Below, one piece after another: positions 17,514 through 25,377 of a DNA stretch of 64,000 nt. The notes below the pieces were generated by a model. The model was not told the origin of the DNA and did no database searches. It saw only the letters and a program-made list of their open reading frames with translations. This DNA comes from Alterisphingorhabdus sp051668705. Lineage in GTDB: Bacteria > Pseudomonadota > Alphaproteobacteria > Sphingomonadales > Sphingomonadaceae. The position numbers and the translations under genes are program-made. The first letter of the stretch is position 1. Every line of letters starts with the position of its first letter. The stretch is from contig NZ_CP196351.1 of the NCBI RefSeq assembly GCF_051668705.1, positions 1,860,001 to 1,924,000 of the forward strand, written 5' to 3'.

Positions 17514-17542
17514 ATAATTTATGATGCGTATCGTGGCGTCAA
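17514..17542 (-). promoter_or_regulatory. Promoter-like boxes of unit C
   Basis: TTGACG (complement of 17537-17542) and AATTAT (complement of 17514-17519) with a 17-nt spacer, the same as in units A and B. Confidence 0.42.
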
Positions 17543-17633
17543 GTATTTGTAAAGAGGTATAACTTTTGAACAATGAACTTTTGACCAAGATGGTCATCGC
17601 AATGGCATATTAATCGCGCAATTAAATTTGCGG

Positions 17634-17649
17634 TTGACGCAAACGTAAA
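17634..17649 (+). promoter_or_regulatory. Inverted repeat upstream of the acyl-CoA dehydrogenase (LiuR-like?)
   Basis: TTGACG-CAAA-CGTAAA forms an interrupted inverted repeat about 45 nt before the start codon. From memory, MerR-type LiuR regulators of branched-chain amino acid and fatty acid degradation bind similar TTnACG-n4-CGTnAA sites, which would suit the gene downstream. A second TGACGCAAA follows at 17652-17660. No regulator gene is adjacent. Confidence 0.4.
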
Positions 17650-17692
17650 GCTGACGCAAAAGGTTGCCTACACACAAAAGAGGAAGCCTTAA

Positions 17693-18847
17693 ATGTCTCT
17701 CGATACCATTCCACGTACCGCATATAATGAAGATCATGATGCCTTTCGCGAAACCGTTCGCCGTTTCATGAAAGAGGAAGTCGCGCCCAATGCCGACAAA
17801 TGGGACGAGGATAAGATTGTCCCGAAAGAATTATGGCCCAAAGCTGGTGAACTGGGCATGCTCTGCCCTACTGTTCCAGAAGAATATGGCGGTCTGGGTC
17901 TTGATTTTGGCTATAACTCCATCGTCAATGAAGAAGCGGCCTATTATGGCGGCTCGCCGCTCGGCTTCTCTTTGCAATCTGACATTGTGGTCAACTATCT
18001 GGTGCAATATGGCAGCGAAGAGCAAAAACAGAAATGGCTGCCGCGCCTTGTTTCTGGTGAGACTATTACCGCCATTGCGATGACAGAGCCGGGCATTGGC
18101 TCCGATCTGCAAAGCATGCAGACCACAGCCAAGAAAGACGGCAACCATTATGTGCTGAATGGCAGCAAGACCTATATCACCAATGGCCAAAATGCTGATC
18201 TGGTTCTGGTTTGCGCAAAGACCAACCCTGATGCAGAAAAAGCATGGCAGGGCATCTCCATCATATTGGTGGAAGCGGACCGTGAAGGTTTTGAACGTGG
18301 CCGCAACCTTGATAAAATCGGCATGGACGCCGCTGATACATCAGAATTGTTCTTCAATGATGTGCGCGTCCCCATGACCAACTGTTTGGGTGAAGAAGGC
18401 CATGGCTTTATCTATCTGATGAGCGAATTGCCGCAGGAGCGCCTTTCTATTGCTGTTTCAGCACAAGCATCGGCGCAAAAAGCGTTCGACCTGACGGTGG
18501 AATTTGTGAAAGAGCGCAAAGCCTTTGGCAAACCGGTCTTCAATTTCCAAAATACCCGCTTCGTTCTGGCTGATCTAAAAACCAAATTACAGGTTGGCTG
18601 GGCGCATCTCGATTGGGCCATGAACCGCCATTATGAGAAAAAACTGACCAATGAAGAAGGCGCCGCCGCCAAATTGTGGCACACCGATCTGCAATGGGAA
18701 ATTATGGATGCCTGTTTGCAGCTGCATGGCGGCGCGGGGTATATGAATGAATATCCTATCGCCAAAGCATGGCGCGCAGCCCGTGTGACCCGTATCTTTG
18801 GCGGCACGAACGAGATTATGAAAGAGCTGATCGGCCGCTCGCTGTAA
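17693..18847 (+). CDS. Acyl-CoA dehydrogenase
   Basis: Flavoenzyme of fatty acid or branched-chain acyl-CoA oxidation, 384 residues, the usual length. It shows the FAD-binding signature ITAIAMTEPGIGSDLQSMQT (about 125-144) and the C-terminal LQLHGGAGYMNEYPI and IFGGTNEIMKELIGRSL; the Glu in GGTNEI is the position used as catalytic base in medium-chain-type enzymes. GAGGA lies 9-10 nt before the ATG. Chain-length specificity cannot be read from the sequence. Followed by a hairpin terminator. Confidence 0.93.
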   Translation: MSLDTIPRTAYNEDHDAFRETVRRFMKEEVAPNADKWDEDKIVPKELWPKAGELGMLCPTVPEEYGGLGLDFGYNSIVNEEAAYYGGSPLGFSLQSDIVVNYLVQYGSEEQKQKWLPRLVSGETITAIAMTEPGIGSDLQSMQTTAKKDGNHYVLNGSKTYITNGQNADLVLVCAKTNPDAEKAWQGISIILVEADREGFERGRNLDKIGMDAADTSELFFNDVRVPMTNCLGEEGHGFIYLMSELPQERLSIAVSAQASAQKAFDLTVEFVKERKAFGKPVFNFQNTRFVLADLKTKLQVGWAHLDWAMNRHYEKKLTNEEGAAAKLWHTDLQWEIMDACLQLHGGAGYMNEYPIAKAWRAARVTRIFGGTNEIMKELIGRSL

Positions 18848-18870
18848 TACCGACAATGTGAACAACAATA

Positions 18871-18902
18871 GGAAATGCCCTGCCATTTGGCGGGGCATTT
18901 CC
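18871..18902 (+). terminator. Terminator after the acyl-CoA dehydrogenase
   Basis: GGAAATGCCCTGCC (18871-18884) pairs with GGCGGGGCATTTCC (18889-18902), with one G-U pair and a 4-nt loop. A short CGTTT follows, so the U-tract is weak but the stem is strong. Confidence 0.65.
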
Positions 18903-18924
18903 CGTTTGAGAAAGCCCTATAACA

Positions 18925-19359
18925 ATGCCCAAAGCCGAAAATTGGCAGCTTGACCGTGCAAATTATCCCTTCTCTCATAGCGCAGAGACGCGCTTTGCTG
19001 ACCTGGATTTGCTGGGCCATATCAACAATGTCTCCATGGCCGGCCTATTTGAACATGGCCGCGGCATGTTTAACCATTCGCTGAAATCAGAGCGCCGCCA
19101 ACCGGGCCAGCGTTGGCTTATCGCTTCTGTTGCCATCAATTATGTCGCAGAAGCGCATTTCCCTGAACATGTGGTTATCGCCAGCGGCATTAGCCGTGTT
19201 GGACGCTCCAGCTGGGACATTGCTTCGGCCGCATTCCAGTCCAATGGCTGTGTAGCGACCTGCATCACCACATTGGTGCTGACAGATAAAGACGGCACAG
19301 TCTCCATCCCCGATGCGCTGCGCGATGAATATGCGACATTGATGGTGAAACGGAGTTAG
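18925..19359 (+). CDS. Acyl-CoA thioesterase, hotdog (4HBT) family
   Basis: 144-residue single hotdog domain. The motif ETRFADLDLLGHINNVS (about 20-36) contains the Asp and GHINN of the 4-hydroxybenzoyl-CoA thioesterase family. It probably hydrolyses an acyl-CoA; the substrate is unknown. Placed 78 bp after the acyl-CoA dehydrogenase, beyond its terminator, so it is perhaps separately transcribed. Shine-Dalgarno weak. Confidence 0.8.
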   Translation: MPKAENWQLDRANYPFSHSAETRFADLDLLGHINNVSMAGLFEHGRGMFNHSLKSERRQPGQRWLIASVAINYVAEAHFPEHVVIASGISRVGRSSWDIASAAFQSNGCVATCITTLVLTDKDGTVSIPDALRDEYATLMVKRS

Positions 19360-19378
19360 TTTGGAGGGGCCGTGCGTC

Positions 19379-19399
19379 ATCCTGAAACAAGTTCAGGAT
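19379..19399. repeat. REP-like palindrome between convergent genes
   Basis: ATCCTGAA (19379-19386) and TTCAGGAT (19392-19399) form a perfect 8-bp stem with a 5-nt loop. The extended form GTCATCCTGAAACAAGTTC resembles a palindromic intergenic sequence I recall as common in sphingomonad genomes. It lies between convergent genes and may also act as a bidirectional terminator. Confidence 0.5.
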
Positions 19400-19425
19400 A
19401 ACAGTCTCACAAAACAACGACACCC

Positions 19426-20451
19426 CTAACCCGCATAAGCATCCACAGCCGCCAAATGCCGTTGTTTGTCTGAATCTTCCAAAAATGAGCCAATAAAACT
19501 GTTCTGCGCCAGTAAAATCAGCTCATCCTTGCTTAAATCCAATGCCTCCGCAACGGCGCGATAATTATCATTCACATAGCCACCAAAATAGCTGGGGTCA
19601 TCGGCATTGACAGTCGCCTTTAGCCCGTGATCCAGCATTCTCTTGAGCGGATGATCATGAATATCATCAACCACGCACAGCTTCAGATTTGATAAGGGGC
19701 AGACGGTCAAGCACATGCCGTTGTCCACCAGCCGCTTAACCAATGCGGTATCTTCCAAAGCGCGGTTACCATGGTCGATACGGTCAATTTTCAGAATATC
19801 CAGCGCCTCATACACATATTCGGGCGGCCCCTCCTCCCCTGCATGTGCAACCAGCTTTAAGCCCAGATCACGCGCCTGAGCGAAAACATTGGTAAATTTA
19901 CCTGGTGGATGGCCTAGCTCAGAGGAATCTAGCCCTACCCCATGGATACGCTCTAAAAAGGGTTTCGCTTCAGCCAGCGTGGCCAGCGCGTTCTCTTCGC
20001 TTAAATGCCGCAAAAAGCACATTATCAGCCTGTAGCTGATCCCCAAATCGCGCTCACCAGCGGCCAGTGCGCGGCTGATGCCATTTATCACAGTAGCAAA
20101 GGCCACGCCGCGCTCTGTATGGCCTTGCGGGTCAAAGAATATCTCAACATGGCGCACATTATCTGCCTTGGCCCGCTGCAAATAGGCCATGGTCAGGTCA
20201 TAAAAATCCTGCTCCTCGATCAGCACAGCCATGCCCTGATAATAAATATCCAGAAAATCCTGTAGGTTAGAGAAATTATACGCTGCCTGCACTTCCTCAA
20301 CCGAGGCAAAGGGAATTTGAACGCCATTGCGCTGCGCCAGCGCGAACATCAGCTCCGGCTCCAAAGACCCTTCAATATGCAAATGCAGCTCTGCCTTGGG
20401 CAGCTTATCAATAAAGGCGCTGCGCTCAGCGGCGGTGGCAAGTCCGGTCAT
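19426..20451 (-). CDS. Adenine deaminase, adenosine deaminase family
   Basis: Zinc hydrolase of 341 residues. Metal and catalytic motifs are present: AELHLHIEGSLE near the N-terminus (His-x-His), VAHAGEEGPPEY, RIDHGNRAL and NADDPSYFGG. The combination HAGEEGPPEY and CVVDDIHDHPLKRML matches the bacterial AAH1-type adenine deaminases better than classic adenosine deaminases, so adenine to hypoxanthine is the more likely reaction. Its start overlaps the stop of the upstream phosphoribosyltransferase (ATGA), so the two are coupled. Confidence 0.82.
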   Translation of the reverse strand: MTGLATAAERSAFIDKLPKAELHLHIEGSLEPELMFALAQRNGVQIPFASVEEVQAAYNFSNLQDFLDIYYQGMAVLIEEQDFYDLTMAYLQRAKADNVRHVEIFFDPQGHTERGVAFATVINGISRALAAGERDLGISYRLIMCFLRHLSEENALATLAEAKPFLERIHGVGLDSSELGHPPGKFTNVFAQARDLGLKLVAHAGEEGPPEYVYEALDILKIDRIDHGNRALEDTALVKRLVDNGMCLTVCPLSNLKLCVVDDIHDHPLKRMLDHGLKATVNADDPSYFGGYVNDNYRAVAEALDLSKDELILLAQNSFIGSFLEDSDKQRHLAAVDAYAG

Positions 20452-21011
20452 ATTTTGGCTTTCAGGATAATATCGGCATCGGCCTTGTTCGCCGCAATCT
20501 CTTCTTCGCTCAGGCCGATCAGTTCATGCGGGAAGATCAGCCATTGCTCCGTCTCATGCACATAATAGTCAGGCACAATATGGGTCTGATTGCGCGATGG
20601 CTTGTAATAGATAGTCGCGATGCGCGTTTCCTTGGGCATATTATAACGGCAACGCTGTGACAATTCATTGATTAACGCTTCTATACTGCGCCCCGTATCA
20701 AATACATCATCAATCAGCAGCAAGCGATCATCTGGCCCCAGCGTATCAATCAGATAGCCCAATGCATAAACGCGCACTCCGGCCCGTTTCTTATCAATGC
20801 CCATATAGGATGATGTGCGGATCGCAATATGGTCGCTTTCCTGCCCATGATATTCCAGCAATTCCTGCACAGCGATGCCAACAGGCGCCCCGCCCCGCCA
20901 GATACCAACCAGATGCGTCGGCGCGAAGTCGCTGTCTAAGATTAACTGCCCCAGCCGATAGCTATCGCTCAGCAGTGCATTGGCCGAGATATAGATTTTG
21001 CCATCGGTCAT
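20448..21011 (-). CDS. Purine phosphoribosyltransferase (hypoxanthine type)
   Basis: 187-residue type I phosphoribosyltransferase. The PRPP-binding motif RLLLIDDVFDTGRSIEAL is clear. The start MTDGKIYISANALLSD at 21011 removes an unlikely 20-residue extension overlapping the crotonase gene. Substrate is inferred: it overlaps the adenine deaminase by 4 nt, so hypoxanthine (deaminase product) to IMP is plausible. It could act on guanine or xanthine as well. Confidence 0.75.
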   Translation of the reverse strand: MTDGKIYISANALLSDSYRLGQLILDSDFAPTHLVGIWRGGAPVGIAVQELLEYHGQESDHIAIRTSSYMGIDKKRAGVRVYALGYLIDTLGPDDRLLLIDDVFDTGRSIEALINELSQRCRYNMPKETRIATIYYKPSRNQTHIVPDYYVHETEQWLIFPHELIGLSEEEIAANKADADIILKAKI

Positions 21012-21018
21012 ATGCTGT

Positions 21019-21801
21019 TCAATCGACAAAATTTGCCGCGCGTTTTTGCATAAAAGCCATGACCGCCTCAATCTGATTAGGGGTACGGCCGATCTTGTCC
21101 TGCTCTTCGGATTCCATCATCAAAATCGCATCTTCATCCAGATCAGGCAATGCATTGATAACCCGCTTGCTTGCCTGAATGGCGTCTGGGTTGCGGCTGG
21201 CAATTTCCGTTGCCAATGCCATGGCATCGTCATGCGGGGTTGCAGACAGATGCGTCGCAAAGCCTAACTCTTTGGCTTCCTCACCAGAGAAAATGCGATT
21301 GGTATAGGTCAACTCACGCAGAACATCATCACGCACAAAACTGCGCCAGGTCGAAAAGCTGCCCATATCGGGGATCAGGCCCCAGCGCATTTCCATGATC
21401 GACATTTTGGCATCGGGCGCAACAATACGTATATCTGCCGCGCTGGCAAATTGCAGCCCGCCGCCAATACAGGCGCCATGCACGGCAGCAATAACAGGCG
21501 GCGCCAATTTGCGCCATTGCAGCACCACATGCTGATAGAGATTGGCATTGCCATGGGTACGTTCGGTCAGCTTTGATGTGGTCGCACTATCGGTAAAGCT
21601 GCTCATATCCAATCCGGCGCAAAAGCCCTTGCCTTCGCCCGACAAGACGATCGCGCGAATACCCTCCATTTGAGAGAGTTTTTCGCCGGCTTCGGCAATA
21701 CCCTCCAACTGGGCCTTGTCGAGCGCGTTCAGCTTGTCCGGACGGTTAAACCGCACATCGGCAATATGGTCCGAAACGGAAATGGTTACGCGTTCTGTCA
21801 T
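21019..21801 (-). CDS. Crotonase / enoyl-CoA hydratase family protein
   Basis: 260 residues with the crotonase fold. Oxyanion-hole regions KGFCAGLDMSSF and HGACIGGGLQFASAAD are visible. The first catalytic Glu of enoyl-CoA hydratase (GGGxE) is Gln here, while the second region MEMRWGLIPDMG keeps a Glu. Hydratase activity is therefore uncertain; isomerase or another crotonase reaction is possible. It ends 7 bp before the phosphoribosyltransferase start and is probably co-transcribed with it. Confidence 0.82.
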   Translation of the reverse strand: MTERVTISVSDHIADVRFNRPDKLNALDKAQLEGIAEAGEKLSQMEGIRAIVLSGEGKGFCAGLDMSSFTDSATTSKLTERTHGNANLYQHVVLQWRKLAPPVIAAVHGACIGGGLQFASAADIRIVAPDAKMSIMEMRWGLIPDMGSFSTWRSFVRDDVLRELTYTNRIFSGEEAKELGFATHLSATPHDDAMALATEIASRNPDAIQASKRVINALPDLDEDAILMMESEEQDKIGRTPNQIEAVMAFMQKRAANFVD

Positions 21802-21822
21802 ATTCAGGCATCCCTTATATCT

Positions 21823-22458
21823 TTAACTTTCGCCTTGCATAATCGCTCGTTCGACCAGCGGCAATTGATCATTGCCAAAAAACATTTTGTCGCTGTCATG
21901 GTCATCGCCATCATGGCTGACAAACATCGTTGGCGAACCAAAACCGCCGCGATCAATCACCTCTTGCGTATTGTTGCGCAGCGCCGCTTTAACCGCATCA
22001 CTGCCAGCCTGTTCCAACAGAGCCGCCCCATCAAGCCCAGCCTCATTCGCGATCGCGGCGAGTGTTTGTGGGTCATCCAGATTGCGCTGATCAGTGAAAT
22101 AAGCAGCAAAACTCGCGCTGGCAAAGCGGTGCAGGGCTGATTGGTCATCCTGCAAAGCGCAGCAACAGCGCATAGCATAGACCGACTTAACAGGATGATG
22201 CGGCGACGGAAAGTTCATCGGCACGCCGCTCCACTCCGCCCATTCTTTTAGGCTTTTAAAAAAGAAACGCATTTTTGGGCTGCCAAGATCCTCTCGCCCC
22301 TCATAAACGCTTTTGTTAACCGCATTAAATACGCCGCCCACCAGAAAGGGCGTCCATCTTATCTCAGCGCCAGTGCGCTTTATGATCGGTGCAATATTGT
22401 GAAAGGCCAGACAGGTCCATGGGCTCGACAGATCGAAATAAAATTGCACCTGTCCCAT
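21823..22458 (-). CDS. DsbA-fold 2-hydroxychromene-2-carboxylate isomerase-like protein
   Basis: 211 residues, thioredoxin/DsbA-like fold of the HCCA isomerase family, related to kappa glutathione transferases. The active-site region VQFYFDLSSPWTCLAFHN places Ser where the family has its catalytic Ser. The start MGQVQFYF at 22458 has AAGG 9 nt upstream; the ATG at 22467 touches the AAGG and is unlikely. Aromatic-degradation neighbours are absent, so the substrate is open. Confidence 0.75.
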   Translation of the reverse strand: MGQVQFYFDLSSPWTCLAFHNIAPIIKRTGAEIRWTPFLVGGVFNAVNKSVYEGREDLGSPKMRFFFKSLKEWAEWSGVPMNFPSPHHPVKSVYAMRCCCALQDDQSALHRFASASFAAYFTDQRNLDDPQTLAAIANEAGLDGAALLEQAGSDAVKAALRNNTQEVIDRGGFGSPTMFVSHDGDDHDSDKMFFGNDQLPLVERAIMQGES

Positions 22459-22476
22459 GGTCACCATCCTTTTGCA

Positions 22477-23184
22477 TTATCCTATATGCACCATACGATA
22501 GCCCCTTCCCTGCACCGTTTGCAACACATGTGCAAAGCCCAGATCAGCAAGTTTTTTGCGCAATCGGTAAATATGCACAGCGGCAATATTGGTACCCGGA
22601 TCGAACGTTAGCCCAAAGATGCGATGCAGCAATTCGGAAGGCCCCACCGGACGGCCATTGGCGCGGGCAATGAAATGCAGAATATCAAATTCTCGCGCGG
22701 TTAAATGCAAATCGATTTTGTCGACCAATGCCCGCTTATGATTGTTATAAAATTGTACGGGTCCATAGCTGACAACCGGATGGTATTTCCGCTGCAGTCT
22801 CACAAAAGCGACAATTTGCGCGGCCAAAACATCGCCTGGCATAGCCAAAGGCAAAATGGCATCCAGCCCCGCCGCCAATAATGTTTTCTGATATTCTGCA
22901 GAAACGTCGGCAATAGCGATTTTGGGGCAGTTATTTGGACAATCATGCATAGCCGCCAGCCATTGCCCCAAACAGGCATTGTGCATGGATAATACCGCCA
23001 GTTCAGCAGCCTGACCCAGTTTAGAATCCGCTAATATATCGGCTGTTTGCTCATGCGGCGCAAAATAATCTTGATCAAACCGGCGGCGCGGCAAAGCACA
23101 TTGCATCAGCGAAACGTCACGCGGCAATTCAGACACCCAAAACGCCGCAGACCCCGGGTCATCAGCAAGACAAATAATCTGCAT
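22477..23184 (-). CDS. Winged-helix transcriptional regulator (OmpR/PhoB-type DNA-binding domain)
   Basis: 235 residues. The C-terminal ~100 residues form a PhoB-like winged helix (LTAREFDILHFIARANGRPV, then HIYRLRKKL and QTVQGRGYRMV). The N-terminal part occupies the receiver position but lacks the usual phospho-acceptor surroundings, so it looks like a degenerate or atypical receiver. Good GGAGG before the ATG. No histidine kinase is adjacent, so it may be an orphan regulator of the genes downstream (21823-19426). Confidence 0.78.
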   Translation of the reverse strand: MQIICLADDPGSAAFWVSELPRDVSLMQCALPRRRFDQDYFAPHEQTADILADSKLGQAAELAVLSMHNACLGQWLAAMHDCPNNCPKIAIADVSAEYQKTLLAAGLDAILPLAMPGDVLAAQIVAFVRLQRKYHPVVSYGPVQFYNNHKRALVDKIDLHLTAREFDILHFIARANGRPVGPSELLHRIFGLTFDPGTNIAAVHIYRLRKKLADLGFAHVLQTVQGRGYRMVHIG

Positions 23185-23305
23185 ATATCATCCTCCAATG
23201 TCATGAAGAATGCTAGGTTAGACCATCAGGAAAACGAAATCAGAAATGCTGCTCCATTTCGGATGAGGTTTTTTGGTGCTAAAAATAGATGCAGAGTAAC
23301 TTTGG

Positions 23306-25108
23306 CTACTCCTCTCCCATTTTTAGTGCGGCGATAAACGCTTCTTGTGGGATGGCGACATTGCCGTATTCGCGCATTTTGGCTTTGCCTTTTTTCTGCT
23401 TTTCCAGCAGTTTTTTCTTGCGGCTTATATCGCCGCCATAGCATTTGGCGGTCACATCTTTGCGCATCGCGCTGATGGTTTCACGCGCCACGACTTTGCC
23501 GCCTATGGCTGCTTGCACTGGAATTTTGAACAGATGGCGGGGGATTAGGTCTTTTAGCCGTTCGCACATATGCCGGCCACGCCCTTCTGCGGCGTCGCGG
23601 TGGACGATCATGCTGAGCGCGTCAACTGGCTCACTGTTCACCAGCACATTCATTTTCACCAAATGGCCAGTACGCAGGCCAATTTGTTCATAATCAAAGC
23701 TGGCATAGCCGCGGCTAATGCTTTTCAAACGGTCATAAAAATCAAACACCACTTCGTTGAGCGGCAATTCATAGGTGACTTGCGCGCGCTCGCCAACATA
23801 GGTCAAATTCTTCTGAATGCCGCGCCTATCCTGACACAATTTCAAAATGCTGCCCAGATATTCATCAGGACAGTAAATCACTGCGTTAATCCATGGTTCT
23901 TCAATTTCCGCAATCTTCACCGCTTCGGGCATATCGGCCGGATTATGCAAGAACAATTCTGTGCCATCAGTCTGCACAATGCGGTACACCACAGAAGGCG
24001 CCGTCGTAATAAGATCGAGATCATATTCGCGGGTTAGGCGCTCCTGAATAATTTCCAGATGGAGCAAGCCCAAAAAGCCGCAGCGGAAGCCCTGCCCCAA
24101 GGCCGCGCTGGTTTCCATCTCGAAAGAGAAGCTGGCATCATTTAACCGCAATTTGGAAATGCTTTCGCGCAGTTTCTCAAAATCAGCGGCATCAACCGGG
24201 AAAAGCCCGCAAAAGACAACGGGCTGCACTTCTTTAAAGCCCGGCACGGGTTTTAAGGCAGGGTTTTTCACTGTGGTGATGGTGTCACCAACCGCAGTTT
24301 GCGCCACTTCTTTGATCTGCGCTGTGATAAAGCCCACTTCGCCGGGACCAAGCTCTAAAAGCTGCTCAATTTTGGGGCGCATACAGCCCACACGATCAAC
24401 CAAATGCTCTGTGCCCGCTTGCATGAATTTCACGCGCTGACCCTTTTTCAGCACGCCATCAATAACCCGCACCAATATCACCACGCCCAAATACGGGTCA
24501 TACCAGCTATCGACCAACATGGCTTTAAGCGGGGCATCGCGGTCACCGCCCGGGGGCGGGATTTTGGTGACGATCTGCTCCAAAATATCTTCTATGCCGA
24601 TGCCAGCCTTAGCGCTGGCCAACACCGCGTCATCGGCTGGCAGACCGATAATATCCTCAATCTCCGCCTTTACCTTGTCTGGGTCAGCGGCAGGCAAATC
24701 AATTTTGTTGATCACCGGCAATATCTCATGATCATATTCGATGGACTGATAGACATTGGCCAAGGTCTGCGCCTCAACGCCCTGCGCGGCATCAACGATC
24801 AGCAACGCGCCTTCACACGCGGCGAGAGAGCGCGATACCTCATAGGCAAAATCAACATGGCCCGGCGTGTCCATCAAAGACAGCTCGTACGTCTCACCAT
24901 CTTTTGCCGTATAGTTTAAGCGCACGGTTTGCGCCTTGATGGTGATGCCGCGCTCTTTCTCAATATCCATATTGTCAAGCACTTGCTCGCTCATCTCACG
25001 GTCGGTCAGCCCGCCGGTATGCTGAATCAACCGGTCTGCCAAAGTCGACTTGCCATGGTCAATATGCGCGATGATGGAAAAATTACGTATTTTGGATTGT
25101 TCTGTCAT
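23306..25108 (-). CDS. lepA: Elongation factor 4 (LepA)
   Basis: Ribosome-associated GTPase, 600 residues, the family length. P-loop AHIDHGKSTLADRLIQ, DTPGHVDF and NKIDLPAADP define the G domain. The LepA-specific C-terminal domain ends ISRKKKLLEKQKKGKAKMRE. Probably a single-gene unit; about 120 bp lie between it and the regulator downstream. Confidence 0.97.
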   Translation of the reverse strand: MTEQSKIRNFSIIAHIDHGKSTLADRLIQHTGGLTDREMSEQVLDNMDIEKERGITIKAQTVRLNYTAKDGETYELSLMDTPGHVDFAYEVSRSLAACEGALLIVDAAQGVEAQTLANVYQSIEYDHEILPVINKIDLPAADPDKVKAEIEDIIGLPADDAVLASAKAGIGIEDILEQIVTKIPPPGGDRDAPLKAMLVDSWYDPYLGVVILVRVIDGVLKKGQRVKFMQAGTEHLVDRVGCMRPKIEQLLELGPGEVGFITAQIKEVAQTAVGDTITTVKNPALKPVPGFKEVQPVVFCGLFPVDAADFEKLRESISKLRLNDASFSFEMETSAALGQGFRCGFLGLLHLEIIQERLTREYDLDLITTAPSVVYRIVQTDGTELFLHNPADMPEAVKIAEIEEPWINAVIYCPDEYLGSILKLCQDRRGIQKNLTYVGERAQVTYELPLNEVVFDFYDRLKSISRGYASFDYEQIGLRTGHLVKMNVLVNSEPVDALSMIVHRDAAEGRGRHMCERLKDLIPRHLFKIPVQAAIGGKVVARETISAMRKDVTAKCYGGDISRKKKLLEKQKKGKAKMREYGNVAIPQEAFIAALKMGEE

Positions 25109-25377
25109 GTACTGCCTGTGATCTGCGGGTGGCTATGCCACCGAAATCTGGTGATGAAAGCCCTTAACAGCAAGTGCCATAGCTGTCAGCCGCAAAGCGG
25201 AACAATATGTCGGAAAAGCCAATAAGCAACAATATTGCACTAATGTGGCAAATTTGCTGCACCTGCGAAGCAAAGTAACTTTCGACATTAATTGTGCTTG
25301 TTATATTTCGCAACATTTCACAAAATACATACTGGGAATGGCATTGTTTGCCAAATTTCAGGGTAAGGGGAAATCTA
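25109..25377 (+). promoter_or_regulatory. Divergent intergenic region between lepA and the TonB receptor
   Basis: 269 bp separating divergent genes. No strong TTGACA/TATAAT pair was found; a TATATTTC stretch at about 25300 could be a -10 for the receptor. AAGGGGAAA immediately before 25378 is the ribosome-binding site of the receptor. Confidence 0.3.

Larger units (their letters stand above)
17169..17575 (-). repeat. Tandem repeat unit C (about 405 bp, right end fading)
   Basis: Third direct repeat. Similarity to A and B is high up to about 17550 and then fades through 17575, where the acyl-CoA dehydrogenase upstream region begins. A single-base deletion in the region before the peptide start (CCCTTATA instead of CCCTTTATG) destroys the upstream in-frame reading seen in units A and B, supporting the short peptide start. 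Confidence 0.88.

Noticed and set aside
16325..17575. Reading the repeats as a CRISPR array or IS element
   Set aside because: The period is about 420 bp with coding content, there are no short spacers, no transposase and no inverted ends.
16069..17692. Lasso-peptide biosynthesis genes next to the peptide array
   Set aside because: The flanking genes are rpsL and an acyl-CoA dehydrogenase; no protease, cyclase or transporter is present within the window.
25294..25377. Upstream start of the TonB receptor (28 extra residues)
   Set aside because: The extension is not a signal peptide and the ATG at 25378 has a strong Shine-Dalgarno and a typical signal peptide.
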